From JANRKF01 sp964519595 (GTDB lineage Bacteria; Pseudomonadota; Alphaproteobacteria; Rickettsiales; SXRF01): a stretch of DNA of 37,209 nt. A program made the translations under genes and the position numbers. A model generated the notes under the pieces. The model did not search any database, had not been told where the DNA came from, and saw only the letters and a program-made list of their open reading frames with translations. Where the stretch lies: the NCBI GenBank assembly GCA_964519595.1, contig CAZFJN010000016.1, positions 1 through 37,209 on the forward strand. The letters run 5' to 3'. Shown here in pieces: positions 16,408-23,640 of this stretch (the first letter of the stretch is position 1; each line of letters starts with the position of its first letter).

Positions 16408-17370
16408 ATGCCTGAATTACCTGAAGTGGAAACTATTTGCCGCGCTTTGTCCGGAAGTATCAACGGACAGCGCATAAAAAACGTTGAATTACGGCGGAAA
16501 AATCTGCGTGTTCCTTTTTCCGCTGATTTTATCGCTAATATTTCTGGAAAACGCATTATGTCTATTTCCAGAAGGGCAAAATATCTGATATTTGCGCTCG
16601 ACAATGGCATGAGCATAATAGCGCATCTTGGCATGAGCGGCAGTTTTACTGTAAGAGCCTGTTCAGAATCTTTTCAGGGCGACGCGAAAATGTCAGTTTT
16701 TGAGAACCGCAACGCAAATGTACATGATAGTACATGCGTAGCGGAAGCGCAGAAAAATGACATTTGCAGCCAGCCATCAAAAGATTATGAACAGGCTCTA
16801 AGCAAGGCAAGGGCTTCGGAAAAACATGATCATGTTATTTTCACTTTTGAAGACGGCAGAACGCTGATTTATAATGATCCGCGCCGCTTTGGCCTTATGA
16901 TCGTGGTAAAATCAGATGATCTGATAAAGCATCCTTTATTAGCTGATCTTGGTCCAGAGCCTTTTTCTGAATCATTTAATGCTGCTTATCTTAAAAAGCA
17001 GCTGGCCAAGCGCAAAATTCCACTAAAACCGGCTCTTATGGAACAGAAGCTGGTAGTTGGCGTTGGCAATATTTATGCAAGCGAGGCGTTATTTTTAGCC
17101 GGAATTGATCCTCGGAAACCTTCTATGGAAGCCTCGGCAAATGTATCTGATATAATCAAACGCATTCGTGAGGTGCTTAACGCAGCTATTGATTCAGGAG
17201 GCTCTTCTCTACGTGATTTTGTGCATATTTCCGGAGATACTGGCAATTTCCAGCATAATTTCAAAGTATATGGCAGAAGCGGAAAATCCTGCCATTCATG
17301 CAAAACAACGATTCAGACAATTCGCCAAGCCGGACGCGCAACATTTTTCTGTCCTTCCTGCCAGAAATAA
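16408..17370 (+). CDS. mutM: Formamidopyrimidine-DNA glycosylase (Fpg) with MITE-encoded insertion
   Basis: Base-excision repair enzyme removing 8-oxoguanine and formamidopyrimidines. The N-terminal MPELPEVETI carries the catalytic Pro and Glu; SRRAKYL has the conserved Lys, HLGMSGS and NDPRRFG hold the void-filling Met, Arg and Phe, and the C-terminal zinc finger is CHSC-X16-CPSC. The protein is 320 aa against about 270 for the family. The excess is residues 83-131, encoded by a palindromic element at 16655-16798 plus a 3-bp target duplication. Removing these 49 codons joins SFTV to SKARASEKHDHV, which aligns with normal Fpg. The insertion lies in a loop of the N-terminal domain, away from the catalytic ends, so activity may be kept. 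A 12-bp tandem array begins in the stop codon. Confidence 0.95.
   Translation: MPELPEVETICRALSGSINGQRIKNVELRRKNLRVPFSADFIANISGKRIMSISRRAKYLIFALDNGMSIIAHLGMSGSFTVRACSESFQGDAKMSVFENRNANVHDSTCVAEAQKNDICSQPSKDYEQALSKARASEKHDHVIFTFEDGRTLIYNDPRRFGLMIVVKSDDLIKHPLLADLGPEPFSESFNAAYLKKQLAKRKIPLKPALMEQKLVVGVGNIYASEALFLAGIDPRKPSMEASANVSDIIKRIREVLNAAIDSGGSSLRDFVHISGDTGNFQHNFKVYGRSGKSCHSCKTTIQTIRQAGRATFFCPSCQK
16655..16798. mobile_element. 144-bp palindromic MITE inserted in frame in mutM
   Basis: The terminal inverted repeats are about 20 bp with a single mismatch: GAGCCTGTTCAGAATC on the left, and the complement of GAGCCTGTTCATAATC on the right. The element is flanked by TAA direct repeats at 16652-16654 and 16799-16801, a 3-bp target duplication. 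Internal inverted segments continue to an exact centre (ATGTAC-atgata-GTACAT, 16718-16735). There is no transposase. The length is 48 codons with no stop in the mutM frame. The TNA-type duplication suggests mobilisation by an IS5-family transposase (IS1031/IS427-like), which is inference. Confidence 0.92.
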
Positions 17371-17416
17371 TATCTGATAGAATATCTGATAAAATATCTG
17401 GTAAAATATATGGTAA
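17369..17416. repeat. 12-bp tandem repeat starting in the mutM stop codon
   Basis: Four 12-bp units (AATATCTGATAG, AATATCTGATAA, AATATCTGGTAA, AATATATGGTAA) begin within the TAA stop of mutM. Every unit contains stop triplets. Confidence 0.92.
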
Positions 17417-17449
17417 TTTTTTCTAGAGCATATTCTAATCATACCACGA

Positions 17450-17474
17450 TTATACACCATCTTCCTGTGGATAA
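17450..17474. promoter_or_regulatory. Pair of DnaA-box-like 9-mers facing each other
   Basis: TGTGGATAA at 17466-17474 is the exact complement of the consensus DnaA box TTATCCACA. TTATACACC at 17450-17458 differs from TTATNCACA at one base and points the other way. They lie 230-250 bp upstream of rpsT and about 1.3 kb upstream of dnaA, next to AT-rich repeats. They could be part of an origin or of DnaA control; two boxes alone do not prove either. Confidence 0.4.
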
Positions 17475-17559
17475 CTTGTGATAATCATTCAAGTTTTTGC
17501 CATGTTTTGCTATGTTGATAATTATCAAAAGAAAATGATTTTACTTGATATTTTTGCCC

Positions 17560-17588
17560 TTGACGCAGTGTTTTTATCTGTCTAATGT
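17560..17588 (+). promoter_or_regulatory. Candidate promoter for rpsT
   Basis: CTTGACG (-35) is followed 17 bp later by TAATGT, preceded by C. The -35 agrees with the alphaproteobacterial CTTGAC pattern; the -10 is weak. It lies about 115 bp before rpsT. Confidence 0.4.
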
Positions 17589-17639
17589 CTGCCTCCCTAT
17601 TTGCAGTAATAAAATCTACAAATAAACAAAATAAAAATA

Positions 17640-17690
17640 AATAAACACACAATAAACAACACACAATAAACAAACAACACACAATAAACG
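17640..17690. repeat. ACACACAATAAAC repeats in the rpsT leader
   Basis: Three copies of ACACACAATAAAC separated by a few bases (AACA-type spacers) lie in the untranslated region just before the rpsT ribosome-binding site. The strand is very A-rich and C/A-biased. Confidence 0.7.
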
Positions 17691-17701
17691 GAAAAGGAAA
17701 T

Positions 17702-17968
17702 ATGGCGAACCACAAATCTTCTGAAAAGCGCAATCGGCAAACTATTAAGCGCAAAGCAATAAACCGCACACGTGAAAGCAAGATAAAAAGCTTCCTGCGT
17801 AAGGTTGAAGAAGCTATTGCCGGCGGTGATAAAAAATCTGCCAACGAGGCATTGAAAGCCGCTCAGCCGGAATTAATGCGCGGCGTAAGCAAAGGCGTTT
17901 TCAAGAAGGAGACTGCTTCGCGGAAAATGAGCAGACTTTCAGCGCGAATTAAAAAACTCGCCGCCTGA
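17702..17968 (+). CDS. rpsT: 30S ribosomal protein S20
   Basis: Primary 16S-binding ribosomal protein. The 88-aa, highly basic protein has the family start MANHKSSEKRNRQTIKRKAINR and the terminal KETASRKMSRLSARIKKLAA. A good Shine-Dalgarno, AAAAGGAAAT, lies just upstream of the ATG at 17702. It stands alone as a transcription unit, with a candidate promoter at 17560 and a terminator at 18031. Its location between mutM and dnaA is common in proteobacteria. Confidence 0.97.
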   Translation: MANHKSSEKRNRQTIKRKAINRTRESKIKSFLRKVEEAIAGGDKKSANEALKAAQPELMRGVSKGVFKKETASRKMSRLSARIKKLAA

Positions 17969-18030
17969 TATTCTGTTTATAACGATTCTGATTTATTATT
18001 TTCTTCTGATTTTTAAATAGCTTATTTTTT

Positions 18031-18059
18031 ACCGCTTTACAATATGCGGCGCGGTTTTT
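18031..18059 (+). terminator. Probable Rho-independent terminator of rpsT
   Basis: ACCGC and GCGGT form a stem around a 15-base interior (an alternative pairing uses CCGC/GCGG), and the right arm is followed by TTTT. It lies 63 bp after the rpsT stop. Confidence 0.6.
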
Positions 18060-18251
18060 GCAACCATAAAACAAGAAAAATGCTGAAAACAAGAAAAATG
18101 GTTAAAGCGAAAAGCACGGTTAAAACGAGAAAAATAGAAAATATTATATCATTTTGCGATTAATATTGAGGTGCTGTTCTACTGTTCAATTTTGCTGCGC
18201 TGATTCTGGTTTCAAGTTTGTTTCGTCAATCCTAATTCGGAGTATTTCCTT

Positions 18252-18794
18252 ATGTCTTCTGCGGCTGTTATAAGTTCCGAGCATAAATCAGGACATAAAT
18301 CAGGAGATGAATCAGGACATGAATCAAAGCATGAACGCTTGCAGCAACTTACCGCGATAGCCGCTTCCCGCAAAAACCTCACCTCCTGCCACAGTGGCGA
18401 CGTTACTCCGCTTGAAGCATATGAATATATTGCTCGTGAAGGCGGAATTCTGGTTGATGTAAGAACCGTTCCGGAATGGCAATTTGTCGGAATTCCTGAT
18501 TTAAGCGGTTGCAAAGGAAAAATGATTCAGCTGTCATGGAAAATATATCCTGATATGACGGAAAATTCCTCCTTCAAACAGCAGCTTGCTGAAGCCGGAG
18601 CGCAAAAAGACAGCGCCTTGTTTTTTATCTGCCGTGGCGGTGGACGTTCATCAGCAGCGGCGCAATCTATGGCTTCTTCAGGCTATTTATACTGCTTTAA
18701 TGTGCTAAGTGGCTTTGAAGGAGAGGCTAATTCTCAAGGTCATCGTGGCCGTATTAGCGGCTGGCAAGGGAGCGGTTTGCCATGGAAGCACTGA
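18252..18794 (+). CDS. Rhodanese-like domain protein
   Basis: A 180-aa single rhodanese domain protein, probably a sulfurtransferase or persulfide carrier. After a repetitive N-terminus (HKSGHKSGDESGHESKHE, residues ~11-28) the domain begins at LEAYEYIAREGGILVDVRTVPEWQFVG, with the conserved DVR and E-W. The active-site loop is FICRGGGRSSAAAQ (Cys ~residue 127). The end, GRISGWQGSGLPW, is typical of family members with a WkaxGLPW tail. A GGAG lies 9 bases before the ATG at 18252. The 3' end overlaps the start of dnaA by 13 bp, so dnaA translation may depend on it. The sulfur acceptor is unknown. Confidence 0.85.
   Translation: MSSAAVISSEHKSGHKSGDESGHESKHERLQQLTAIAASRKNLTSCHSGDVTPLEAYEYIAREGGILVDVRTVPEWQFVGIPDLSGCKGKMIQLSWKIYPDMTENSSFKQQLAEAGAQKDSALFFICRGGGRSSAAAQSMASSGYLYCFNVLSGFEGEANSQGHRGRISGWQGSGLPWKH
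18282..18329. repeat. 12-bp tandem repeat at the start of the rhodanese gene
   Basis: CATAAATCAGGA occurs twice exactly, followed by GATGAATCAGGA and CATGAATCAAAG. The array encodes an HKSG/HESG tetrapeptide series before the folded domain. Confidence 0.93.
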
Positions 18795-20182
18795 AAACAC
18801 ACACTATCGAAGATGTTCTTTCTGAAACATGGCAACGTATCAGCGCCAGCCTTCACGCGCAATTTGGTGAAGCAGTTTTTCGCAGCTGGCTTAAACCGCT
18901 GCAATTTTCTGAAATAAAAGATAATTGTGTTTTTCTTTCCGTTCCAACTCGCTTCATGCGCGAGTGGATTCACACACATTATTTCAGCGCAATAACTGAA
19001 TTGTGGAGCGTTGAACCAGCTACTGAAGGCTTCTCTCTGGAAATAGTTATTTCCTCAGCTAATTCACAAAATTCAAATAATCCGGAAAAAAATGTGCTTG
19101 TTCATCCTTCCTGGGCAAATGCCGAAAGCGGTGAACAAGATGCCGGAGTTGGCGCTCCTCTTGATCCTCGTTATACTTTTGAGAATTTCGTAGTAGGAAA
19201 ACCAAATGAGCTGGCTTATGCCGCCTCACGACGCGTTGCAGAATCTGCTCAAGTAATGGCCGGAGGAAATCCGCTCTTCCTTTATGGCGGCGTAGGACTT
19301 GGCAAAACTCACCTTATGCACGCAATAGCCTGGCATATTCGTAAAAATAATCCTAACCGCAAGGTTATGTATCTTTCGGCGGAAAAATTCATGTATCAAT
19401 TCATAAAAGCTCTGCGCTTTAAAGAAGCATTTGCTTTTAAGGAACAGTTCCGTTCAGTTGATGTGCTGATGATTGATGATGTGCAGTTCATCAGCGGCAA
19501 GGATTCCACTCAGGAAGAATTTTTTCATACTTTCAATGCGCTGATTGATCAGAATAAGCAGCTGGTTATTTCCGGCGATCGCTCTCCTTCTGATCTGGAA
19601 GGAATTGAAGAACGTGTTCGCTCGCGGCTCGGCTGGGGACTTGTCGCTGATATTCACAGCACTAGCTATGAGCTGCGCCTTGGCATTTTACAATCAAAAG
19701 CCGCGCATATGCCGCATGTGCAGATTCCACAAAAAGTTGTTGAATTTCTCGCGCATAAAATAACCTCAAATATTCGCGAACTGGAAGGCGCTTTAAACAG
19801 AGTTGTCGCTCATGCCACTCTGGTTGGACGGCCAATTACCATGGAAACTGTACAGGAAGTTCTGCATGATCTGCTGCGCGCCAATGACCGTAGAATAACC
19901 GTTGAAGATATTCAGAAAAATGTTGCCGCTCATTATAATATAAAAGTATCTGATATGCATTCAGCGCGCCGCTCGCGCTCAGTGGCAAGGCCACGGCAGG
20001 TTGCTATGTATCTGGCAAAAAAATTCACCAGCAAAAGCCTGCCTGACATTGGCCGCCGCTTTGGTGGCAAAGATCACACAACTGTTATTCATGCTGTAAA
20101 AAAAGTCGAGGAGTTGATAGAAACTGATGCTGAATTCTGCTCTGACGTTGAATTATTATCACGAACCTTGCAGAATTATTGA
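18782..20182 (+). CDS. dnaA: Chromosomal replication initiator DnaA
   Basis: Binds DnaA boxes and melts the origin. The 466-aa protein has domain I (TWQRISASLHAQFGEAVFRSWLKPLQF), a short linker, and the AAA+ domain from DPRYTFENFVVGKPNELAYAA, with Walker A LYGGVGLGKTHL and Walker B VLMIDDVQFISGK. The C-terminal helix-turn-helix has the signature GGKDHTTVIHAVKK. Length is normal. The ATG at 18782 overlaps the rhodanese gene by 13 bp; no independent promoter is evident between them. The last two codons and stop (NY-stop) are the first copy of a ~15-bp tandem array that continues into the assembly gap. Confidence 0.98.
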   Translation: MEALKTHTIEDVLSETWQRISASLHAQFGEAVFRSWLKPLQFSEIKDNCVFLSVPTRFMREWIHTHYFSAITELWSVEPATEGFSLEIVISSANSQNSNNPEKNVLVHPSWANAESGEQDAGVGAPLDPRYTFENFVVGKPNELAYAASRRVAESAQVMAGGNPLFLYGGVGLGKTHLMHAIAWHIRKNNPNRKVMYLSAEKFMYQFIKALRFKEAFAFKEQFRSVDVLMIDDVQFISGKDSTQEEFFHTFNALIDQNKQLVISGDRSPSDLEGIEERVRSRLGWGLVADIHSTSYELRLGILQSKAAHMPHVQIPQKVVEFLAHKITSNIRELEGALNRVVAHATLVGRPITMETVQEVLHDLLRANDRRITVEDIQKNVAAHYNIKVSDMHSARRSRSVARPRQVAMYLAKKFTSKSLPDIGRRFGGKDHTTVIHAVKKVEELIETDAEFCSDVELLSRTLQNY

Positions 20183-20399
20183 ATCTGTGAGTTATTGAAG
20201 ACTGAATTATTGAATCTTGAATTATTGAAGAATGAATTATTGAANNNNNNNNNNNNNNNNNNNNNNNNNNNNNNNNNNNNNNNNNNNNNNNNNNNNNNNN
20301 NNNNNNNNNNNNNNNNNNNNNNNNNNNNNNNNNNNNNNNNNNNNAGTTATTGAAGACTGAATTATTGAATCTTGAATTATTGAAGAATGAATTATTGAA
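20173..20399. repeat. ~15-bp tandem array spanning the assembly gap
   Basis: Units based on GAATTATTGAATCTT or GAATTATTGAAGAAT begin in the dnaA stop region and continue on both sides of the run of N. The 55 bases before the gap (20190-20244) are identical to the 55 bases after it (20345-20399). Confidence 0.93.
20245..20344. other. 100-base run of N (scaffold gap) between dnaA and dnaN
   Basis: Exactly 100 undetermined bases, the conventional length for a gap of unknown size. Both flanks carry the same 55-bp repeat, so the real distance may be zero, negative or a longer repeat array. Confidence 0.97.
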
Positions 20400-20476
20400 A
20401 GCGTGAATTGAAATATAAATTAGAAATATAAATTGAATAAATTGAAGTGTAATTAGCATACTTGCGGAGTTTTTTT

Positions 20477-21646
20477 ATGAGTGCTATAGTCGCTACCAAA
20501 GAATCACCATCAGCAGTGAAAAATTCTATGAAAATAGTTATTGAGCGCTCTCATTTACTTAAAGCTCTGGCGCATGTGCAGTCTGTTGTCGAGCGACGCG
20601 GAACTATTGCTGTTTTATCAAATGTTAAAATTGACGCTCAGGATGATACGGTTTCATTTTCAGCAACTGATATGGACATTGCAATCGTTGAATCTGTTCC
20701 TGGAAATGTTGCGCGCAACGGCCTTACGACAGTTCCAGCGCACATGCTTTATGAAATAGTTCGCAAGCTTCCTGAAGGAGCGCAAGTAGAAATAACTGAA
20801 AGCGATGATAACAGCAGAGTAAGCGTCCGCGCCGGACAATCACGTTTTTCTCTGGCTTGCCTTCCGGTTGAGGAATTTCCGGTTATGGCGGAAGGAGATC
20901 TTGAATATAATTTCTCTCTCAAAGTTCCGGAATGCAAAGCTATAATTGAAAAACCAAGCTTTGCCATGTCGAACGAAGAAACTCGCTATTATTTAAACGG
21001 AATTTATCTGCATGTTATTGGCAGCGGCGCTGGCAAGGCTCTGCGCGCTGTCGCAACTGATGGTCATCGTCTGTCGCGCGTTGAAGTGGCAATGCCGCCT
21101 GGAGCAGACGGAATGCCAGGCGTGATCGTACCGCGCAAGGCTATTTATGAATTGCGGAAATTACTCGCTGAATATCAGGGAGAAGTCGCCATTTCCTTAT
21201 CAGAAAGCAAAATTCGTTTTGCGCTAGGGAGTGCTACCATTGTTTCAAAATTAATTGATGGTAATTTTCCTGATTATGAGCGCGTTATTCCAAATGCCAA
21301 CGACAAAATACTGGAAGTTGATCGCAAATCTTTCGCTGATGCTGTTGACCGCGTTTCTGTCATCTCGTCTGACAAAACTCGCGCCGTTAAACTTCATGCG
21401 GAAAGCGGAAAACTCACCTTGTCTGCTTCCAGCAGCGAACACGGCATGGCCAGTGAAGAAATAGAATCAACTTATTCTGCACAAACGCTGGAAATGGGCT
21501 TTAATTCTCGCTATATGCTGGAAATGCTGGCGAATATTGAAGGAGATACTGTGCAGTTCCTGCTTAATGACAGCGCCTCTCCGGCTCTGGTGCGCGATCC
21601 GGCTGATGTCAGCGCCCTTTATGTTATAATGCCAATGCGAGTATGA
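20477..21646 (+). CDS. dnaN: DNA polymerase III subunit beta (sliding clamp)
   Basis: Ring-shaped processivity clamp for DNA polymerase III. MKIVIERSHLLKALAHVQSVVERRGTIAVLSNVKI is the standard N-terminus; three clamp repeats follow, and the end YVIMPMRV is standard. Two starts are plausible. ATG at 20477 has GGAG 7 bases upstream and gives a 17-residue extension (MSAIVATKESPSAVKNS). ATG at 20528 matches homologues but has no clear ribosome-binding site. The start given follows the ribosome-binding site. recF starts 7 bp downstream. The upstream control region is disturbed by the tandem array and assembly gap. Confidence 0.96.
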   Translation: MSAIVATKESPSAVKNSMKIVIERSHLLKALAHVQSVVERRGTIAVLSNVKIDAQDDTVSFSATDMDIAIVESVPGNVARNGLTTVPAHMLYEIVRKLPEGAQVEITESDDNSRVSVRAGQSRFSLACLPVEEFPVMAEGDLEYNFSLKVPECKAIIEKPSFAMSNEETRYYLNGIYLHVIGSGAGKALRAVATDGHRLSRVEVAMPPGADGMPGVIVPRKAIYELRKLLAEYQGEVAISLSESKIRFALGSATIVSKLIDGNFPDYERVIPNANDKILEVDRKSFADAVDRVSVISSDKTRAVKLHAESGKLTLSASSSEHGMASEEIESTYSAQTLEMGFNSRYMLEMLANIEGDTVQFLLNDSASPALVRDPADVSALYVIMPMRV

Positions 21647-21653
21647 TTGAAGT

Positions 21654-22814
21654 GTGAAAATAATTTCCTTATCTTCGCTCTCTCTTCACAATTTTCGCAA
21701 TTACCAGCAAGCGCGCATTGATGTTTCACCAGATCCGGTTGTGCTTTTTGGACATAATGGCGCTGGAAAAACCAACCTTCTGGAAGCCTTATCCTTATTA
21801 GCTCCTGGAAGAGGCCTCCGCCGCGCAAAAATTGCTGATTTTATCCCCTCTTCCGCTGCTTCTGCTGATCATTCTGATGCTGCGGAAAATATTTTTTCCA
21901 ATAGCTGGGCAGTTGTTGCTTATGTTAATGGTCGCCAAGGCGCGGCAATGATCGCAACCGGCAAAGATCAGCACAGCGCCGAGCAGGAAAAACGCGCTTT
22001 AAAAATAGACGGAAAACCGGCAAGAATTCAGGCTGATCTGGCGCGGCATATGAGCATTATCTGGCTAACTCCGCAAATGGAACAGCTATTTATAGAAGGC
22101 ACTTCCGAGGGCAGAAAATTTCTTGACCGCCTTGTTTACAGCTTTGATTGTGATCATGCCTCACATGTACATGCTTACGAACAAGCAATGCGCGAGCGCA
22201 ACCGCCTTCTTTATGAAAATAAAAATGATCATAACTGGCTGCTGGCGCTTGAAAAAACCATGGCGGAAAAAGCGACAATAATCGCCTCAGCGCGCCTTGC
22301 CACTGTCCAGCATTTAAACCATGCAATTGATAATTCCGCTCATTCCTTTCCAAAACCGCATATTGCCGTGCGCGGCACTGTTGAAGATGAGCTGGCTAAT
22401 GGCAAAACCGCTCTTGATTCAGAAAATTCCTTCCTCGATCGACTGAAAAACGCCAGAATCGCAGATAAAGAAGCCGGACGCGCTCTTTCCGGCGTACATC
22501 GTTCGGAATTAATTGTTATTCATAGAGAAAAAAATCGCTTAGCCTCTCTCTGCTCAACCGGCGAACAAAAAGCGCTTATCCTCTCAATAATCCTCGCGCA
22601 AAGCCGCGCCGGAGCGCTGTGGAATGAAACAGTGCCGCTTATTCTGCTTGATGAGGTAGTAGCACATCTTGATGCAAGGAAAAGGATTGAATTATTTGAA
22701 GAAATCTGTCACAATAAATCGCAAACCTGGATGACCGGAACTGACCGCAGCCTATTCGCCGGAATAGAAAAAAAAGCACAGTTTTTTGAAGTTAAAAACG
22801 GAAAATTATTATGA
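21654..22814 (+). CDS. recF: DNA replication and repair protein RecF
   Basis: SMC-like ATPase that helps load RecA at gaps. The 386-aa protein has LHNFRNYQQARI, Walker A FGHNGAGKTNLLEAL (~residues 32-46), the signature LCSTGEQKALILSIILAQ (~302-319) and Walker B LILLDEVVAHLD. The start is GTG at 21654, 7 bp after dnaN; no ATG lies before the first strand. The end overlaps the next gene by 4 bp (ATGA). dnaA-dnaN-recF-gyrB is the classical order, here broken by an extra gene before gyrB. Confidence 0.95.
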   Translation: MKIISLSSLSLHNFRNYQQARIDVSPDPVVLFGHNGAGKTNLLEALSLLAPGRGLRRAKIADFIPSSAASADHSDAAENIFSNSWAVVAYVNGRQGAAMIATGKDQHSAEQEKRALKIDGKPARIQADLARHMSIIWLTPQMEQLFIEGTSEGRKFLDRLVYSFDCDHASHVHAYEQAMRERNRLLYENKNDHNWLLALEKTMAEKATIIASARLATVQHLNHAIDNSAHSFPKPHIAVRGTVEDELANGKTALDSENSFLDRLKNARIADKEAGRALSGVHRSELIVIHREKNRLASLCSTGEQKALILSIILAQSRAGALWNETVPLILLDEVVAHLDARKRIELFEEICHNKSQTWMTGTDRSLFAGIEKKAQFFEVKNGKLL

Positions 22815-23440
22815 GTTCTCAGGTTAATGACCCTCCTCAGTCAGAAGTTCCACTATCAACAACTCAACAAGCTGCAAATGATATAGCAATAAAAATTTAT
22901 AATTCTCTGGTAAATAATACAGAAATAGGAGTCAAAAAACTCGGAATAGATTCAGATCTAATAATGCCGAATGAATATATAAAAAAAATTGATTTAAGTG
23001 ATTTTTTGTCTGCTGAACATGATATTACAATACCAGAATTTATAGAAACCATGTTCAGAAATCTCAAAGATGCTGATGGAAAAGATGTGGTGAAAGTAAC
23101 AGATATTGCTGATAAAAATGAATACACAGTAACCGTCTTGCCTAATCCTGCTGGTAATCAGGAAAATGGCGTTAATCAGGAAAATCCTGTTTTTGATTTT
23201 CCGGAAAGTGGAGACTTTGATAAATACCAAGATCTTCAAAATGTCTTGGAACTGATTATTCCACGCCTTACAAAATCACAAGAGCCGCCTATTACAGAAA
23301 ATACAACCATTGTGGAATCTGGTAATAATGGCAACGTAGTAAGTGAAAAACCACAGATTCCAAAAAGAGATTCGTCATCAACTTTTGTCAATCAAGTTCA
23401 TAGAAATAATAGTGGTGGTTTCTTTAATGCTATAACTTGA
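22811..23440 (+). CDS. Orphan protein translationally coupled to recF
   Basis: I do not recognise this 209-aa protein. It is acidic, rich in Asn, Ile, Pro and Glu, with no membrane segment, signal peptide or known catalytic motif. Residues ~20-115 look folded (helix KIYNSLVNN; IDLSDFLSAEHDITIPEFIETMFRNLKDADGKD). A low-complexity part follows with a short repeat (NQENGVNQENPVF), then a predicted helix (KYQDLQNVLELIIPRLTKS) and a polar tail ending in GGFFNAIT. Its composition is more AT-rich than recF and gyrB. The ATG overlaps the recF stop (ATGA), so it is probably translated with recF. The position between recF and gyrB is normally empty. Confidence 0.7.
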   Translation: MSSQVNDPPQSEVPLSTTQQAANDIAIKIYNSLVNNTEIGVKKLGIDSDLIMPNEYIKKIDLSDFLSAEHDITIPEFIETMFRNLKDADGKDVVKVTDIADKNEYTVTVLPNPAGNQENGVNQENPVFDFPESGDFDKYQDLQNVLELIIPRLTKSQEPPITENTTIVESGNNGNVVSEKPQIPKRDSSSTFVNQVHRNNSGGFFNAIT

Positions 23441-23640
23441 TTTTTGTTGTCATTAAAATCTATTGCAAACCATCATGTTTTAGCGCATAAATATTGAAAT
23501 AATTATTAGAGTAATAGCTATTGATATTTCAAGCTTTTTATTGCATATATCAAGCAATAATATTGCAGTACGGTGAATATACATAATAGCGCTTTCTATA
23601 TAGATGTTTTTTCGTTATAGAATGTAAAGGTTTATTTAAA

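Noticed and set aside
16655..16798. Reading mutM as a pseudogene because of the insertion
   Set aside because: The frame stays open, and both catalytic ends and the zinc finger are intact; the insertion is exactly 49 codons.
20085..20459. Open frame across the run of N
   Set aside because: It depends on translating undetermined bases and repeats antisense to dnaA; not evidence of a gene.
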